This document shows, in pieces, positions 33,101 through 47,080 of a DNA stretch of 64,000 bases (position 1 is the first letter of the stretch; every line of letters begins with the position of its first letter). Both the position numbers and the translations under genes were made by a program. This DNA comes from Casuarius casuarius (taxonomy: Eukaryota > Chordata > Aves > Casuariiformes > Casuariidae), in assembly GCA_003342895.1 (NCBI GenBank), contig PTFA01000271.1:409-64408 (forward strand), in the 5' to 3' direction. Under the pieces are notes generated by a model, which saw nothing but the letters and a program-made list of their open reading frames with translations, was not told where the DNA came from and searched no databases.

Positions 33101-34129
33101 TGCTGCCCTTTGACATTGCATGACTTAGAGCATAGTGTAAATGAAAACTCAGAGACATAATGGTAACCTTATCATTAGGGAATGAAAAAAACATACTTAG
33201 CAGTCAGACTGTCAGATTAATGGAGTAGGGGTAAAACAGAGGCCCTGTAGTCATTAAAATTGAAAGCCATGGATGGAACAGTTCAGGCAGCTAAAATATT
33301 TTTCAGCATTTCCAGGTATCTCAAGGTAGGGTCCTTAACACGGACCATCCCAAATCATTAGCCATTCCTGAAACCTGTGGGTAGAAAGTAGTCTCAATAT
33401 GTAAGAGGCATATTCTGAGATGTATCTGGATGAAAGATGCTATATAAAAGATTCTGACAATGATCATGTAGGAAATTTCCACAGATTTCTGAAAGGACTG
33501 TAAACTTTGAGGAAAAAATAACTTTTTATCTGAGGTTGTTTCTTTATCTCTTTGTATCAGATTTCTCTGAGTGACTTGTGTGGTGATGGATGATGCTGAA
33601 CACAGAATTGTATTCATATCATTTGATAGCATTACAGTGATTGCTAAATAAACATTACAGTTTTATTGCCTAGCTATTGCCAGCAGGGGACTTAAATTTC
33701 CCTAAGAGAAAAACAAGTTGATGGTGAACTGATTGCATGTAGTTATTCCCCTCTGTTAGCTCTGGAATACACATGCCTCTCTACTGAAGGCCAACTTGAA
33801 AGTTTGCCTTTAGACACTGGGCAGAAGACATGGGATTAAATTCTGATTATTACAGACCATTTGCATAGTGATGTGCAGATCTTTCATAGTATATCCAGAT
33901 GCTGACTTGGCCATGATGCAAAGAAATTCAAAGAAGCTGGGATGTAGAGAGCCAAAGTGGCTGAATAATCACCAGTCTCAGTCTGGAAGCATTCTAGCCA
34001 TATTCACATAGCACAGATCTGATAAGCTCAAGGCAATGCCACGTTATGCTGCCCTTGCCTGTCCAAACCGTGATTTTAACAACACAGAGCTTTATCGGCT
34101 AGTTCAGGGTCCTGAGCTGCTGTGTACAA
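30116..34129. other. Non-coding stretch with CT-rich segment and G-rich motif
   Basis: No gene was recognised. A pyrimidine-rich segment on the plus strand spans about 31,600-32,010 and creates overlapping spurious ORFs. A guanine-run motif follows at once and is listed separately. Confidence 0.6.
32028..32044 (+). other. G-quadruplex motif
   Basis: Four runs of three or four G separated by single T (GGG-T-GGGG-T-GGG-T-GGGG). Single-base loops are typical of very stable parallel quadruplexes. It adjoins the CT-rich segment. Confidence 0.85.
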
Positions 34130-34265
34130 ACTGGAGGTACCCTCTGCTACATTCTCTGTCTGTAGCATGGAGATAAAAATATTTTCTTTCTGTCATCTGT
34201 ATGTTAGGACTGCAAGCTCCTTGGGCCACTGCCTGTCACTCAAAGTGTCTTTGCACCACACCTTG
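34130..34265 (+). mobile_element. Ancient SINE with L3-type tail
   Basis: CATTCTCTGTCTGTAGCATG and GGAGATAAAAATATTTTC are followed by GGACTGCAAGCTCCTTGGGC. This matches the order of an old amniote repeat whose tail reads 'actgtaagctccttgggcag'. It is diverged. Confidence 0.55.
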
Positions 34266-34811
34266 TCTGATGGGGAGCCTGATCTCAGCAGAGACACACA
34301 GTCTGTGAATGGCAATAAAGCCTTGTCTGATGAATACAGGTTGGCGGCAGCCAGTCAGGACTCCATAAAATGCACTGGTTTCCATTCTGTAGCAGATGCA
34401 GTTCAATTACTGACTTTGACCTAAGAAACCTTCAGGACCCAACCCATTATGCCTTAAAGATCCCCTCTCTGCCTGTGTGTCATTGCAGCAGAGGTCAAGC
34501 AGGATGTCCTTACTAGGTCTGCCCATCAGGGAGCCAAAAGAATTAGTATCTGAGGGCCCTGCTTTTGGCCATCAAATCCTCCCTCAGTCCACCAAGGCCG
34601 TGTAGATTGGCAAGACAATGTACATGGATTTTATTTTGGGTGAGGCTTCTGCCTGAAGGTGGGGAAGAGCACAGGTCATTGGGCGCGAAGAGCTTATTTT
34701 TGTAGCCAAATAAATGTTAATATATAATTTGGGTTTGTCTTGTTCCATGAATGTGAAAGTATTCAAGCTGCAAGAAAATTCAATAAAGAAGCTGGCGCTA
34801 CCTATCAATCT

Positions 34812-34897
34812 GCTCTAGGTGACCCTGCTGGAGCACAGGGTTTGGACTAGATGATCTCTAAAGGTCCCTTCCAACCTCAACCATTCTGTGATTCTGT
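34812..34897 (+). mobile_element. CR1 LINE 3' end
   Basis: TTTGGACTAGATGATCTCTA, AAGGTCCCTTCCAACCTCAA and CCATTCTGTGATTCTG form the standard avian CR1 3' terminus in sense orientation. Only about 85 bases remain. Confidence 0.92.
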
Positions 34898-37800
34898 AAA
34901 ATGGTGCCAATAGGAAGGGAGGACATGACAAAACTCAGCTCCTAAAGGTAGGGAAAGTACTAAATGCTTTGGAGCTGAAGGTGCTGCCAGCTTCCACAAA
35001 TCCCTCTCTGCCCTGGAGATGACCCCAAACCAGAAAGTAGGATTGCAAAGCAGGAAGAGCAGCTCTTTCCTCAAGGAAGCAATTCCGGATGGGGCAGGTG
35101 GGAACCGCTCACTGCTGTGGAGCAGAGCTGCAGCTCCAGAGAGTTTTTCCATTCTAACAGCAGTGTGTGTGCCCTGGTGCCTCTCAGCTCCCTGCCCTTT
35201 GAATACGGATTCCTCATAGATTCCCTGAGTGGCATCAGAGAGAATTCAGTTATCTATTCACAAACAACAAATCTCATCATATGGCTGCTATATAATAAAT
35301 CCAGGCACATATAGATAGTATTTCTGTTGTCTGTTGCTCAACACTCCATAGAAGTTTTGCTTCATATGTAACACATTGAGAAGATCTAAAAGCCTTATAT
35401 CTTTGGGCTTCATTAAATTGATCTCTGTTCAGATAGACTGTATAGAATATGCATGTTAAACAAATCAGAAGGCATGTCTTAGTGCACCCAACTGAAACAG
35501 ATTTGTTTTTCAAGTATAAAAGAGCTTTTTTATCTCTGCTGGCACATATATTTCATTAGCATTGTACTGCAGGAACTCTTATTCTAAGGTTTCTGTGTAG
35601 CTGTAGTTTAAGGATTGAGTTGTACCTGCTTGTTAGAATATATTTTTCTCTGAAAAGAAGTTGTAGTCATAAGAAAATGTTGGCTGTATAAACCTTTGGC
35701 AGAGGATGCACATGTGTAGTCAGAAGTCTTCCATAACTTGGATTCCTAATTGGAGACATCAGCTTTCTCAAGTAACCCCTGCTCTACAGCTTTCCAATTA
35801 ATGACACTTACATAACAACAAGAGGGCAGAAGTAGCCACTGTTTAAATATGGCATGTGATTGTCCCATCCTCAGCGAGGTCTGTTCGTGCTGCAGCATAG
35901 ATGTGTGGTGGTGTATAGCTCCCTCTGTCTCTCTGTGGAGGATATAAGGGGAGAGGAGTTCATCCCACAGCAGAGGAACGGAGTGCACCAAACCAGCAAT
36001 CACCTATGCATTAGTAGGTGAAGTTTCATAAGAACGGTGATGTGAAAGGGATTCACGATCTCAGCTCAGTTCCTATGAGGCATTTGTCTCTCTACCGCAT
36101 CTAACTGGCCCAGGAGAAATCCCTTTTGAAAATACTGACGAACAGAGAGATGGAAAAAGAAAGAGTCCAAACTGTTGCCACCCTGTAGCAGACCAGCACT
36201 CTTTCCAACAGCTCAAGACTGTGTGGAGGCTTGGGAACCAAACGTATGAGACAATTCACCAGAAAGATATAGCCATCATTTGTGCTCTCCTCAGACTGTG
36301 ACAAAGTGTGTTCATTATCCTGAAAGGCCTGTACATTGCCTGTTGTCATTTCTCCCTCTGATTGTAATTTTAGACAAATGCAAGATTTATCCTTTCCACT
36401 GGAGCTTATTTAGCTCAGCTGCTTTTCCTGTTCGAGTGCAAATTTGTTTGCCACCACTATCTAGAATTTTAATTTAAGAAGGATGGTTGAGGTCTTTCCT
36501 CCGGGACTTCCAGTGGCAATAAAATCACAGATCTTGCTTGGTTTCACCGGGAGGTGGCAGTGTGCAATCCCCACACCTGGGCTGGGACTGACCCGATGAC
36601 AAACAGCAGGGAATATGGAACTGCCAAAGCAATAGCCAACTCTGGAGTTCATATCCTCTGGAACACCACTCCCACAACAACAACAACAACAACAATGAAC
36701 TATAAAGCAAACAAAATCCCCACCTTTTTGGATTTTATCATATCTCAGTTCTTTCTGGTCCGTAGGAAGCAAAGGGCAACAGATATCTTCTCTAGACACA
36801 GGCATTTGCTGTGTCTCTGGTTGTTCCTACTCAAGGCCCAGCTCTGTTATCAGTCAGTGCCCTTGCTGGCAGTAGTGTTTGCCAGACAGAGGTTCTCATT
36901 GCTGCCTGCCCAGAGAGCTGCATGTTTCCATTCAGGCTAAGGCCCGACCTGTAAGGATTACTTCTTCCTTCACACATTCCTAGATTTGTAATCTTACTTA
37001 TCTACTTAGTTCTTACTACCTTTGTAGTCCCATAGTTAAATTGCTCCTGCTTTGTCTGAAGTGTTATTGTTATTTTTCTCAGCCACACATCAGCATTCAC
37101 ATTGTGAAAGGAACTAGCCTTCAATGAGGGTCATGTTCATGTGGGACATGCTTCAGAAATGCCAGGATCAGACCAACAGCTGGAGACAAGGTGAGCAGAC
37201 TCAGTGCAGCAGGCTCTCTGCTTCTCTTCCTCCCTACCAGCTCTTCCCTCTAACTTTTCAGTTAGCTTTTTACACTGAGTACTTTCAAGCTTTACAAGTT
37301 TGTAAATCACAATTGTGTTTATCTGGAAACGCAGAGTTACCATTAAGCGACCATATAGCTTCATCTTTGTACCTGCAATAGTAGAAGAGTGACATTTCAA
37401 CCAGGTACAAAGCCAGCCTATTCAAATGTAACTAAATTTAATTTTAAATATTAAAAAATGAAAATGCACAAAAACATTAAGGACCCTTTATTAGAGTAGA
37501 ACACACCTGAGCACAGCCCAGTGATAAAAAGATATCTTAATGGACTTTTCTAAATCATAAGCTCTAAGATACAGCATCTAGAATAGCTGGGAATGCAGAC
37601 TGACCCCTCCAGGGCATTCACCAGGAGCAAGCAGAGCACGGAAAATCTAAATGTAGATCAGACACAGAAAAGGAAATTGAATGGTGTCTCAGCCAAGACT
37701 GATGGTTCATCCAAGGTATCGTACCTGCAGAAAGCTGTCAAGAATTCAGGAGTAAGCTTTAGACACCCACTGCTACAATTTGGGAAGTCTGGGCTCATCT

Positions 37801-40800
37801 CCCAATTCTCTATTTCTCAGCAACAGAAAATAGGAATGCAGACCTGGAGGGAGCCACAAAAATGACAAAACCCAGTCCCTCTGCAATCACAGCAACTAGG
37901 CAGCCGCTGAAAGATGCACAGTCTCAGAGTTAGGAAACAGAGAAGACATGGAATCACTCTTTTATCAAAGAGAAAGCACTCTCGACCAAGTCTGTCTCCT
38001 CTGACTTGGGCACCAGCTGGGCTGTTGTGGGAATGCCATGGTTCTGCATTGCTAATTTTTGCCACTGATAATAACTGGGGGGGGAACTTTTTCCTTTAGA
38101 TACATGTCCCCAGCAGTATCTTCCATGTATGGAAATGTATTCTGGTGAAAAATATTCTTTTTTTAATCAAAAATGCACAAGCAAAGACCAGAATTTTGTA
38201 CTTCAGAAATAGCTAGTTTCCCTTTCTTAAGGGTAAGGAGAGAGCAGGTCACAGGTTTTCAGAGGAAAGAACGAACTTTATTCGTGGGAAATTCTGAAAG
38301 GAAAGGAGCATTAAATATTTTTTTTGTTGGGAAGCGAAGGCAAGTGGCCTTGTTGCTCAGCTCTAACAAATCACAATGAGGTGATTTCTTCCCTCACTGT
38401 ACAAGAAATAAGGAAATTCATGCCAGCCTTACTATAGGCACAGTTTCTGCACAGAATCTCCTGTCACAAAGCATAACATCATGCTATGTACAATACTTTC
38501 TCACAGCAATATCCTACGGGGAGTTTGAGATTCAAGAGGCTAATGATTCTACTTACTGCTCAGGGAACAAAGTGTGGTCATTCCAGAAGGGCTTATATTC
38601 ATTTCTCTTCCTCATACTGGATTTTTCTAGAGAGGGAAGTGACTTTACATTTCTTATTCGGCATGTACTTGACAAATTGGAACAGCCTCTACTCATCATC
38701 CTCATTTGATTAAGCCAGCAATTGTCATATACAGGGTATGCTGCCTCAGGGGCAGAAACACAGTCCGTCTTTGCAGAGGAGAGCACCAGTGCATACATAA
38801 GCCACCGCTGCAAGTGGCGCTTCTGGGCTCCCAGGCCAGCACACCCCCAGTTGTGCCCCTCTGGCAGGCAGCAGTCCTGGTGCTGGTTGTGAACACAGCA
38901 AACACTGGAGGAAATTGAACTTTGTGCTCTGTGGAGGGTGATTTGGGTGTTTTATCGGAAGGCAAGCTGAGCTTTGAACATTGATAAGGTAGCCCCAAAC
39001 AGTAGAAATTAAAGATGCAAAATACATTTGTGAGCATCAGCTTAACTAAATAAAAGGGAAGAATACAGTTCTGCAGGAGATGCTTTGGCACAATGCCTCT
39101 CTCCTTGCTCCAAAACCCTGGCAGCAGGCTGGCTGGGTTACTTGAAGTGGGATTTGATTATGGCCTGCCAGCCAGAGCCTCTGCTGCTGTGCTTGACTGC
39201 ACAATGTGAGTGTGTCAGGACAAGTTCACTGCAAGGGAAACTCCACTGAAGTCAAAAGAGTTGTACTAAGAACAAATCCAGCCCATCATTAGTTTTTTTT
39301 TCAGGGTGAATTAAGTGCTTACGCAAGCAGGCACAGGTCCCACTGCGGTTGGCAGGAGTCTTTTAGTCCAGTAGTCAGGCTGCCTATTCTGTGCTGCCCT
39401 GTTCTAGGACCTGCCAAATAGTTTGGTGCCTCTTGCCACATGGCAGTGCTCTGCAAATGGAGATATTGAAGACAAGTATCACAAGTGCTTATAGCTGTGG
39501 AGAAAACTGAGGCAATCTAAGCAGAATATATGTCACTGATAAACTACTATTTTCCTGGGACTGAAAACAGTGTGGAAAACTACTGAGAGACCCACATGCA
39601 GTTTCAGCTTTCACAACCAAATTACTACCATTAGTACCATAGCAATGCATTTGTCAGTTCTGCTTTGCCACTGATCATATTACAGAAGCATGCAGTTAAT
39701 TTACTTATCTCATCATCCCAAATTACCTCCTGTGGCAACCTGGCTACCACTCCCCACCTCCCCTTCCCACTGCCCCCCCTTGGGACAGCTTCTGCAGTCC
39801 TGTACTAAGCTATCAACACAGAGATCAGAACTCGTGAAGCTGAATATGTGGGGTAGAGTCTAATAGAACCTACTTAAAATAAAATAGAATAGCACAGACA
39901 GTGCTTCAAACATTGCATCATTTTGGTAACCATTTATAGAGGAGAAACCTCTAGTTTTTAGAGTTATCTGCCACAAAGTTTTCAGGCTACTGCATTGATC
40001 GGATGTAAAAATCAGGGGCCTGGCTATATAATGGAAGCTCGAAGTGCTCTGTGGGGTATCCTAGTTTTTTGAACATTACCCTTCAGGATTATCTTCCCAG
40101 ATTTATCCCTTATCTTCTTCTCCTTTGTAAAACTCTAGTGGAGGTCAAATGTTCAGAAGAACTATCCTCCCTGCAGGATCTCTGTCACCCAATGTCCACC
40201 AGCACAACTGCACTGCCTCCCCTGGGGCAACGGAAACGAGCATGAGGCAAAGGTCTGGGCAGGCATGGTAGAAATAGAGACGCCAGTGGAAGGGCATGTT
40301 TCCAGGCTCCAGCAATGAATGAGCTATTAGTGTTTTTAGTGATGATGACACTGACATTTTGTTGGAGATATTGGTAATGTAAGGGAACAGTTCTGTTTTT
40401 CAGTAATAATAAAGCTGAAATGTGGGTCACACAACACACAGCAAAGCCCTCCTGCTTTGCAAAACCTAGGGGACTTCTCATGCAAACACTGTCTTGAAAT
40501 CAAGGCCATAGGCTATACAAGCCTCTTCTTTATAGGCAAGTTCCCCACTTGGAGGCATTGTCTCTGGAATACAAGCTCTGCAGTTACTCTGGGCCATCAC
40601 TGCAGTCACATCGTACTACACTTTTTAAAGGGCAGAAATATATGTAAATATTAATTTGCAAAAAGTATTGACATTTCAGAGATGGGAAAAATCACTGATG
40701 CGTGATTGTAAATGGCTGAGATTGCACATGCTGATGTGCAGTCCCTGACATTTGTGATTTTTGAGAGAATGTTGTAAAAAGAGGATCTTATTATTCAAAA

Positions 40801-41384
40801 ATAACTATTCCTTCAGTGAGCAGGGCAGGAGGGGATGGGAGCGCTCTCTGAATGCAGGGAAATTCAGATGGTAAGTAATGTGTGACGGAAAGACCGCAAA
40901 TGGAACCCAGCCAGGTTTTGATTATGCCAGTTCAGATCAGCACAAAAGAATCAGTGACCTGCTGGATTTAAATGGTCAGCTTTAGCGGCCTGATTCTACC
41001 TTTTATGATAAACCCCATCAATGCTTCTTTTACGCCATTTTTCAAGCCTTTTGCCTGATTGAGGCACATAGAGAGTGAGCCAAGCACACATTGTGGCTCA
41101 GCAGACAAAACATTGCTGATGTCAGGGAAGCCCTGTCCACTCCTCCCAGTGCAGGATTTGGCCCTGGCTGTCCACCTCTGTAGGACAGAGTCCTAGGAGA
41201 TGGCAGTGTTCAAATATGTACTGCGTAGGTGTATTTCTTATCTGTCTGCAACCCCAGTAAGCTCTTAAGCTGGGAGACCGAGACCCATGGAGATGGACAG
41301 CAGAGCAAATGAACAACAAAAATATATTTGCTTATATATGTGAATATACAGTATCCACCACAAATGGAGTGTATGCAACTTTAC
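34898..41384. other. Intergenic, no gene recognised
   Basis: AT-rich sequence scanned on both strands. Short ORFs have no domain-like content. It includes a (CAA)n microsatellite at 36674-36695. Nothing else is supported. Confidence 0.55.
36674..36695 (+). repeat. (CAA)n microsatellite
   Basis: About seven perfect copies of CAA. The minus strand reads as a spurious cysteine run in one frame. Confidence 0.95.
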
Positions 41385-41520
41385 CTGCATAGACTGATAT
41401 GACGGACTTCAGAGACACTGAGATCTGTTCCTCATAGTCACAGACATGTTTGTGTGACCATGGACAGGTCACTTCACTTCACCAAAGCATCTTCTGCAGA
41501 ATTTGTTTAATACAATAATT
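41385..41520 (+). mobile_element. MIR-like CORE-SINE fragment
   Basis: TTGTGTGACCATGGACAGGT followed by CACTTCACTTCACCAAAGC corresponds to the conserved MIR block 'gtgaccttgggcaagtcactt'. It is diverged, and the head of the element is unclear. Confidence 0.55.
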
Positions 41521-44500
41521 CATCCATTTGTTTAATTTTACAGTTGAGAACTGCTTAGCTACCTAGTCTCAAGCATGGCTTACATTGTAATTCCCAAGGA
41601 GATGGAAAGAAAAAGTAAGGCATAAATTGTCTTATTAGCTAAGAGGGTTAGAGTGGCATGAATGTACATGCAGATATGTACATGGCATAAATACACATGT
41701 AAACTCCTGCTCACAGCACAGAAGGAAAGGATGTGGGCTTATACGTATTTCCACAAATAAGGATAAGGTATTTTTTCTTAAGCTTTCCATAAATAAACTA
41801 CAACTGGGAGCAAAAAAACAAGCAGAATTTCATTCTAAAAGGAATTAATTGTCTAAATCTCTGAGGAAAATAAATGGAGTTGTTGTAGACAAGGAAATTA
41901 TTATTTTCACTATTGTAGTTGCTATATTAAGTATAGCTGGATCAATATTATAAGTTGGCTCATAAGTATATGCATTTCTTGATTGTTCTTTTCTACATTT
42001 ATTTATTTTATGCTCTGTGATGTTTTGAATGCAGATACAGGGCCAGATTTGTAGCTAATAGTGCTTAGCGATTGGTTCTAAAAAGCACTAAGAAATTGTC
42101 TCCTGTGAATCTGAGTTATGGCTGAATGGGTTACAAGGATCCCCAGTTAATAACTGTCCCTAAACCCAGCAGGTCTCCTGGAAGCTCTGCTGTTTACGAA
42201 ATCTGTCTTTGTCACAAATAGCAAATCATGGGTTATGGAATATCACAATCTTGTTATGGGATGTCATCCCGCAGCACAAATACATTATTCTCAGTGGATT
42301 TGCAGACAGCCCAGCCAACATTGCTACCAAGACATGACAGATGTACTGGGTCCAGATTTACACTGAAACATGATTTACACTTCTCAGGACAGTGGCAAGA
42401 ACAGGCTGCAGAGAAGACTAGAAATACAGTTGAGAGTTTCTCCTTCATGGTTCCTTAGACACTATAATCCCTGTCCTGAAGCATGGAGAGGGGGAGGGAG
42501 CAGCTCTCCCTTGCTCTTGCAGTTACAGCAGGATGAAGGGAATAATACTCTGCTCAGTATTTCTGTCTGCAGAGCTTGAGCTGTGCCTTCTGCCCATGGG
42601 AGCAAAACACATTATCCACTGCCAGTGATTAAACCTTGTAATTGCCTTATAGCGTGGTCCATGCATCCTAGAGATGTGTCTTAGAGGGTGAGCAAAAATG
42701 TCTGTGGCTGTGCAAGTTGCATGGACTTCAGTGCAAATTGGGTAAGGCGTGAAGATTCTCCCTTTGATATCTCTGTAGCAACCCTGGAAGCATATCCACG
42801 TCTCCAGTTCAATCTACCATTCTTTGCACTGCCTGAAACTCATCCAAGGACCTTCTCTCTTGGAGCTCAGGCCATGCAGGGGATATAGGGAGAGGAGATG
42901 TCACTGGTCTGTGCTGGCTGCCTACCGTGAGGCAGTTCCATCCCTCACAAGTTAAGGCTCTAAAGCTTTGCAGCAGTACGCAGTGCTTATACCTCAAATG
43001 CCACAAGCAGCAAAGCATTTCTGAGGCCACATGGTGAATGACAGACCTTGAGGACAAGGCTAGAAGCAGAGCTCTCCACAAGAGAAACCCAGTAGGTTTT
43101 TGCTCCTGTGGGGCTGTGGAAGCATTCTAGAAGTTCACTAAACTAGTTGCTACCTGGGGTTGTCAGAAGAACTGGATTAGGCAGGAGACAGGGCTTTTTT
43201 TCATTCAGGAGGCCTCAAACTGTGCTCTGTGTGGAGGGTGCCTTAGCACTGCCCTGCAGAGAACCACCCTCAATGGCTTTCCGGGTACTCCCTGCTGTCA
43301 GGGTGAACCTCTCTCAGCTGTGCTGTCTGCTCCCTGCTTGAAGGGCAAGCTGTTGGCTTTGTGTATGCTTGAAATCCATCCCTCCAGCCCAGGCTCTGTA
43401 GGAGCCTACAAACCAGATCTGAGCTGCACAGGGAGCTCTCCTTACAGCCCACATTTCTTCAAAACCAGAGTACCCTTTCAGTGGGTTGTCAGGGTGCTTG
43501 TGGAGGCAAGCTATCCAGCATCCCACTGAAGAGGGAACAAAACTATAATAAAAAAAAAATAACAGCAGTAATAATAGTTTGGTTGTATTTAATCTAAGAA
43601 CAAGCCTCCCTAAGAAAGGGAAACATAATGTGTCTGAGAATGAAAGCAAATCCAGCTGAAACATAGGGAAATCAGCTCCGCCAGAGCCTAAAATGAATGA
43701 GAGCAGACCTCCAGGGTTCTCTGCGATGAAATAAATGAGAGAGGAAATGATCCACTTTGAACTCAAGGGGCCCAGTTACCATATTATCATTGGACAGCAG
43801 GGAGGGCCTTAGGGGACATCTGCAAAGCAAGGGAGAGAAATATCACCCGCAGAACCAGCAGGACTGGTGGTACTTGGTACCCTGGCAGCCTGTAAGGCCA
43901 GCAGGGAGTCACTGTTTCTAGGGCACAGGGAGGACACTCTCACTGTTTCTTAATGAAGAGGAAATCAGAACATCCTTTCACTGGTGTATGGTACAGGAGT
44001 GTGGTGGCGCTTCTGGGAAGAGAGGACAGGCTCTGCTTTCTGGAGGTAGGAGAAGCAAAGAGGCCTGCCCTGAGGGAGCAGGGAAGGAAAGGAGCTTGGC
44101 TGAGGTGTAAGCAGAATTTGGAGAGAGGAGCATGAGTTGCGAAGCTCACCCTGCTATCATATATAGAACCCGATCCCGAAAAAGTGGGTATGCTTCAGCC
44201 TTTGCCCAAGATTCAGATTACAACGCATCCCCAGAACACAGTACCCTTTCATGCAAGGAGCTGTCCTCAGAAGCACACATCTCAGCACTGAAATGAGCTC
44301 TTTTGATCCAAACACAAGGCCACTCTGGGTCAGTGACCCTCTGGCCCAAAGAAATGGAAGCAAGGCAGAACAAAGCTGACATATCTCCAGCCACCAACTT
44401 ACGACCTAATTTCCATTTCTAAACTATGGACATTTCAAGCCGAAAGTTTTTCTGAGTAAAGTGTCTGTGGAAACCACGGCTTTCCCAATGCAGAGAGTTT

Positions 44501-46754
44501 GTTTATGGCTCAGGTCTGAATGAGTCTAGTGCTTAACCCTCCCATCTGTGACATTTTAATGGGTGATCCTAAGAAATAAGAGAGTTCTGCATGGTTTTAC
44601 AGAAAAATACAAGACTCAGATTTATATTTGAAATAGGAAATATCCTCTATGCAAAGTCAGAGTCAAGTGCAGGGAGATTCAAACATAAATGAAAAAAAAT
44701 GTCTTCATGAAAGTGAAAATCTGGAGATGGATTACTGTTACATCCCTATGGTCACCTGTGCAACTAGTCTGATTCCTTGGATGGAAGTTAGTAAACAAGA
44801 CACCTGAAAGTCTCTGCAGTTCCCCTGAGAATACTTCTTTTTGCAAAGTTCATCCCAGCACTGATTGATTCTGGGCTTTAAGGGGAAATAAAACCTAGAA
44901 GGTTTGGAAATGCTGAAGAAAAAATTCACGCAAATGAGGAATTGATAGTTTTGCCTAAGCAATGGCCATTTACAAATGATGTGTATCAGACACTGTCCCT
45001 CCCTATGACAGAGGAGGCTTGAATTCAGAGTATAATCACATTGATTTCCTGACCAAGGAAGATGGGAAATCACATGCCCACCTGTGAAATGAGCAGCTCT
45101 AATGATGAGGCAGCTGCAGAAGTAGCATGCAGACATTGCGATGTCTCATCAGGTCAGACTTCAGGGGGAAATTCCCAAAATTAAATCTCTGTAGCCAGCA
45201 TTGCAGCGTGGCTGGTATTCCTCCTGGTGCAAGAAACAAAGCAGGGCCCCTGTCCAGCCAGTCCCCAGGACTCACTTCCCTGTCCCTCATCTTTTAGGCC
45301 AGCACCCAGCCCTGCTGCACTGGGGGTCTTGTTGCTTTGTGTCTCATGGCAGCATACTCCCACACAGCTTTGAATCTAGCTCTGGGTCCATTTCCAATGA
45401 GAGATGAACAAAACTGCTTCTGAATGCAAAGACACACTGTGAATAGCAGTCACCCTCGAGCCCAGGGTGGCTCAGAGGAGCTGCTTCATTGCCTCAGTTG
45501 GAAAGAGAAACAAGGGCCTTCTTGATGGTTGGGACCTAAAATATCCATGCTTCTGTGCTGAAGTCATGCTTCACCATAGTCTGTCTCTGATCCCAGGCAT
45601 TTCTGCTCAGCCAAGTCTGCTAAAACAATGCACCAACATTTACCTTCTTAAATCCATTACTCTTTGGTTGTTTGTGGGAGTACCACCTTTTGAAATTCAG
45701 GTGTTTTAATTAGGTATCCACTTAAGAACTTCCCTAAATCTGGCTTCACAAAACACTTCAAGGTTGCCCAGAGAGAGAGAGTCTATTTTTGGGATACCAG
45801 CACTTTCACCTAGTGTGTATCTAGAATGGCTTTTCTGCTTTCACTTTGCAACCTACCTTCTTGCAGAGCACGTTTCAAAACCACAGTCAGTCACTCACAA
45901 TGCCTGAGGTCACATGCTACTTTGTCACCAGAACAAGGGCAAGGACCCAGAGTAGGGGAAGAGCCCTGTGAAAGCTTGGGCACAAGCCTGTTGGAACTGG
46001 CTGCTATCCTGTGCAAGGCTATCAGTTAAAGCTCGACCCTCAACTTTCAGTGATTCTGAACAGCCTCATCCACATCCTGCCTGCAGTGCTTTGTCCAGAG
46101 CCCCCTGTGTTCCCTCCTATTATGGTGTCTTGATCACACTGACACTGAAGCTATATCACTAAGATGACAAAATACAGATTTCTTCTGGAGCAGGAAACTG
46201 CTAGGCTGAATTTGTTTGCAGCAGAAATGGAGTTTTGCTATGAAGCTTCTTGTTTGTAGTATAAGGAAAGGCTGTATTGTATTTATGGATGAAAAGGCCT
46301 GTGAATAAATACAGTCAGTGCTCATAATCCCAACACTTACTTCTGCTCTGAAATAAAACTGAAGCATTTCATGACAGTTGGAAATATGGCAAGGTAAATA
46401 TTGGCCTTTTGAGGCCCTGGAAGACTTTCTAGGTCTTCCACTCTGTGTGCCTTTGTGTGTTTTCACTGCCCATGCCAAAACTTGGCTCTGTTTCTGCAGC
46501 CTTCAGTACATGGCTTTCAGAAGAGATGAGAAAAATGTCTGCAGAGTTATCCAGCTTGGAGAGGGGTGATCTGACTTAACCATGATGAGACTGCAGGACA
46601 AATCCTACCATGCCTCTAATGTTCTGAGTCTCACAGCTACAGTTTTAGTTAGATATATTGAAAGGTTCATTAAGACTATACATCTGTCAGTCACCCCAGG
46701 ACAGATTATATGAACCTGAGATTTCTTCTAAAGATTTCTTCCATGCAAAGGAGG
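41521..46754. other. Intergenic, no gene recognised
   Basis: Scanned on both strands. ORFs of up to 150 codons occur (for example minus strand 43314-43766) but include low-complexity leucine/tyrosine runs from a T-rich tract and have no exon context. Confidence 0.55.
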
Positions 46755-46813
46755 AAAAATAAAATAAAATAAAATAAAATAAAATAAAATAAAATAAAAT
46801 AAAATAAAATAAA
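46755..46813 (+). repeat. (AAAAT)n microsatellite
   Basis: About eleven nearly perfect pentamers, pure enough to be length-variable between individuals. Confidence 0.97.
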
Positions 46814-46944
46814 CTGTGTGAGTTTCACTTCTTCAAAAGTCTCCTTTCCTGTGACACCAACAGGAACACGATGCTAGGTGAATGCAGGTGCAGGACTCTG
46901 TCATGCTGGCCAATACTGCCTTTTTTCTGTGTTTCCTCACAGAC

Positions 46945-47080
46945 TCTTGCCTTATGCTTGTGTGGGGAGCTCTCTGGGGCAGCAATCCTCCTTTTGAGTT
47001 TTTTTGTACAGCACCTGACACAGTGGAGTTTGAATCCATGCCTTTGTCTCCTGCATGCTAGAATAAAACACTTTAATGTG
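46945..47080 (+). mobile_element. Ancient L3/CR1-type LINE or SINE tail
   Basis: GAGCTCTCTGGGGCAGCAAT and TTTTTTTGTACAGCACCTGA, CACAGTGGAGTTTGAATCC match the old amniote tail 'gctccttggggcag...tgtacagcacctagcacaatggggtcc'. The word order is preserved and the copy is diverged. Confidence 0.65.

Noticed and set aside
43314..43766. 150-codon minus-strand ORF.
   Set aside because: It includes a leucine/phenylalanine run from an A-rich tract on the plus strand and shows no domain or exon signals.
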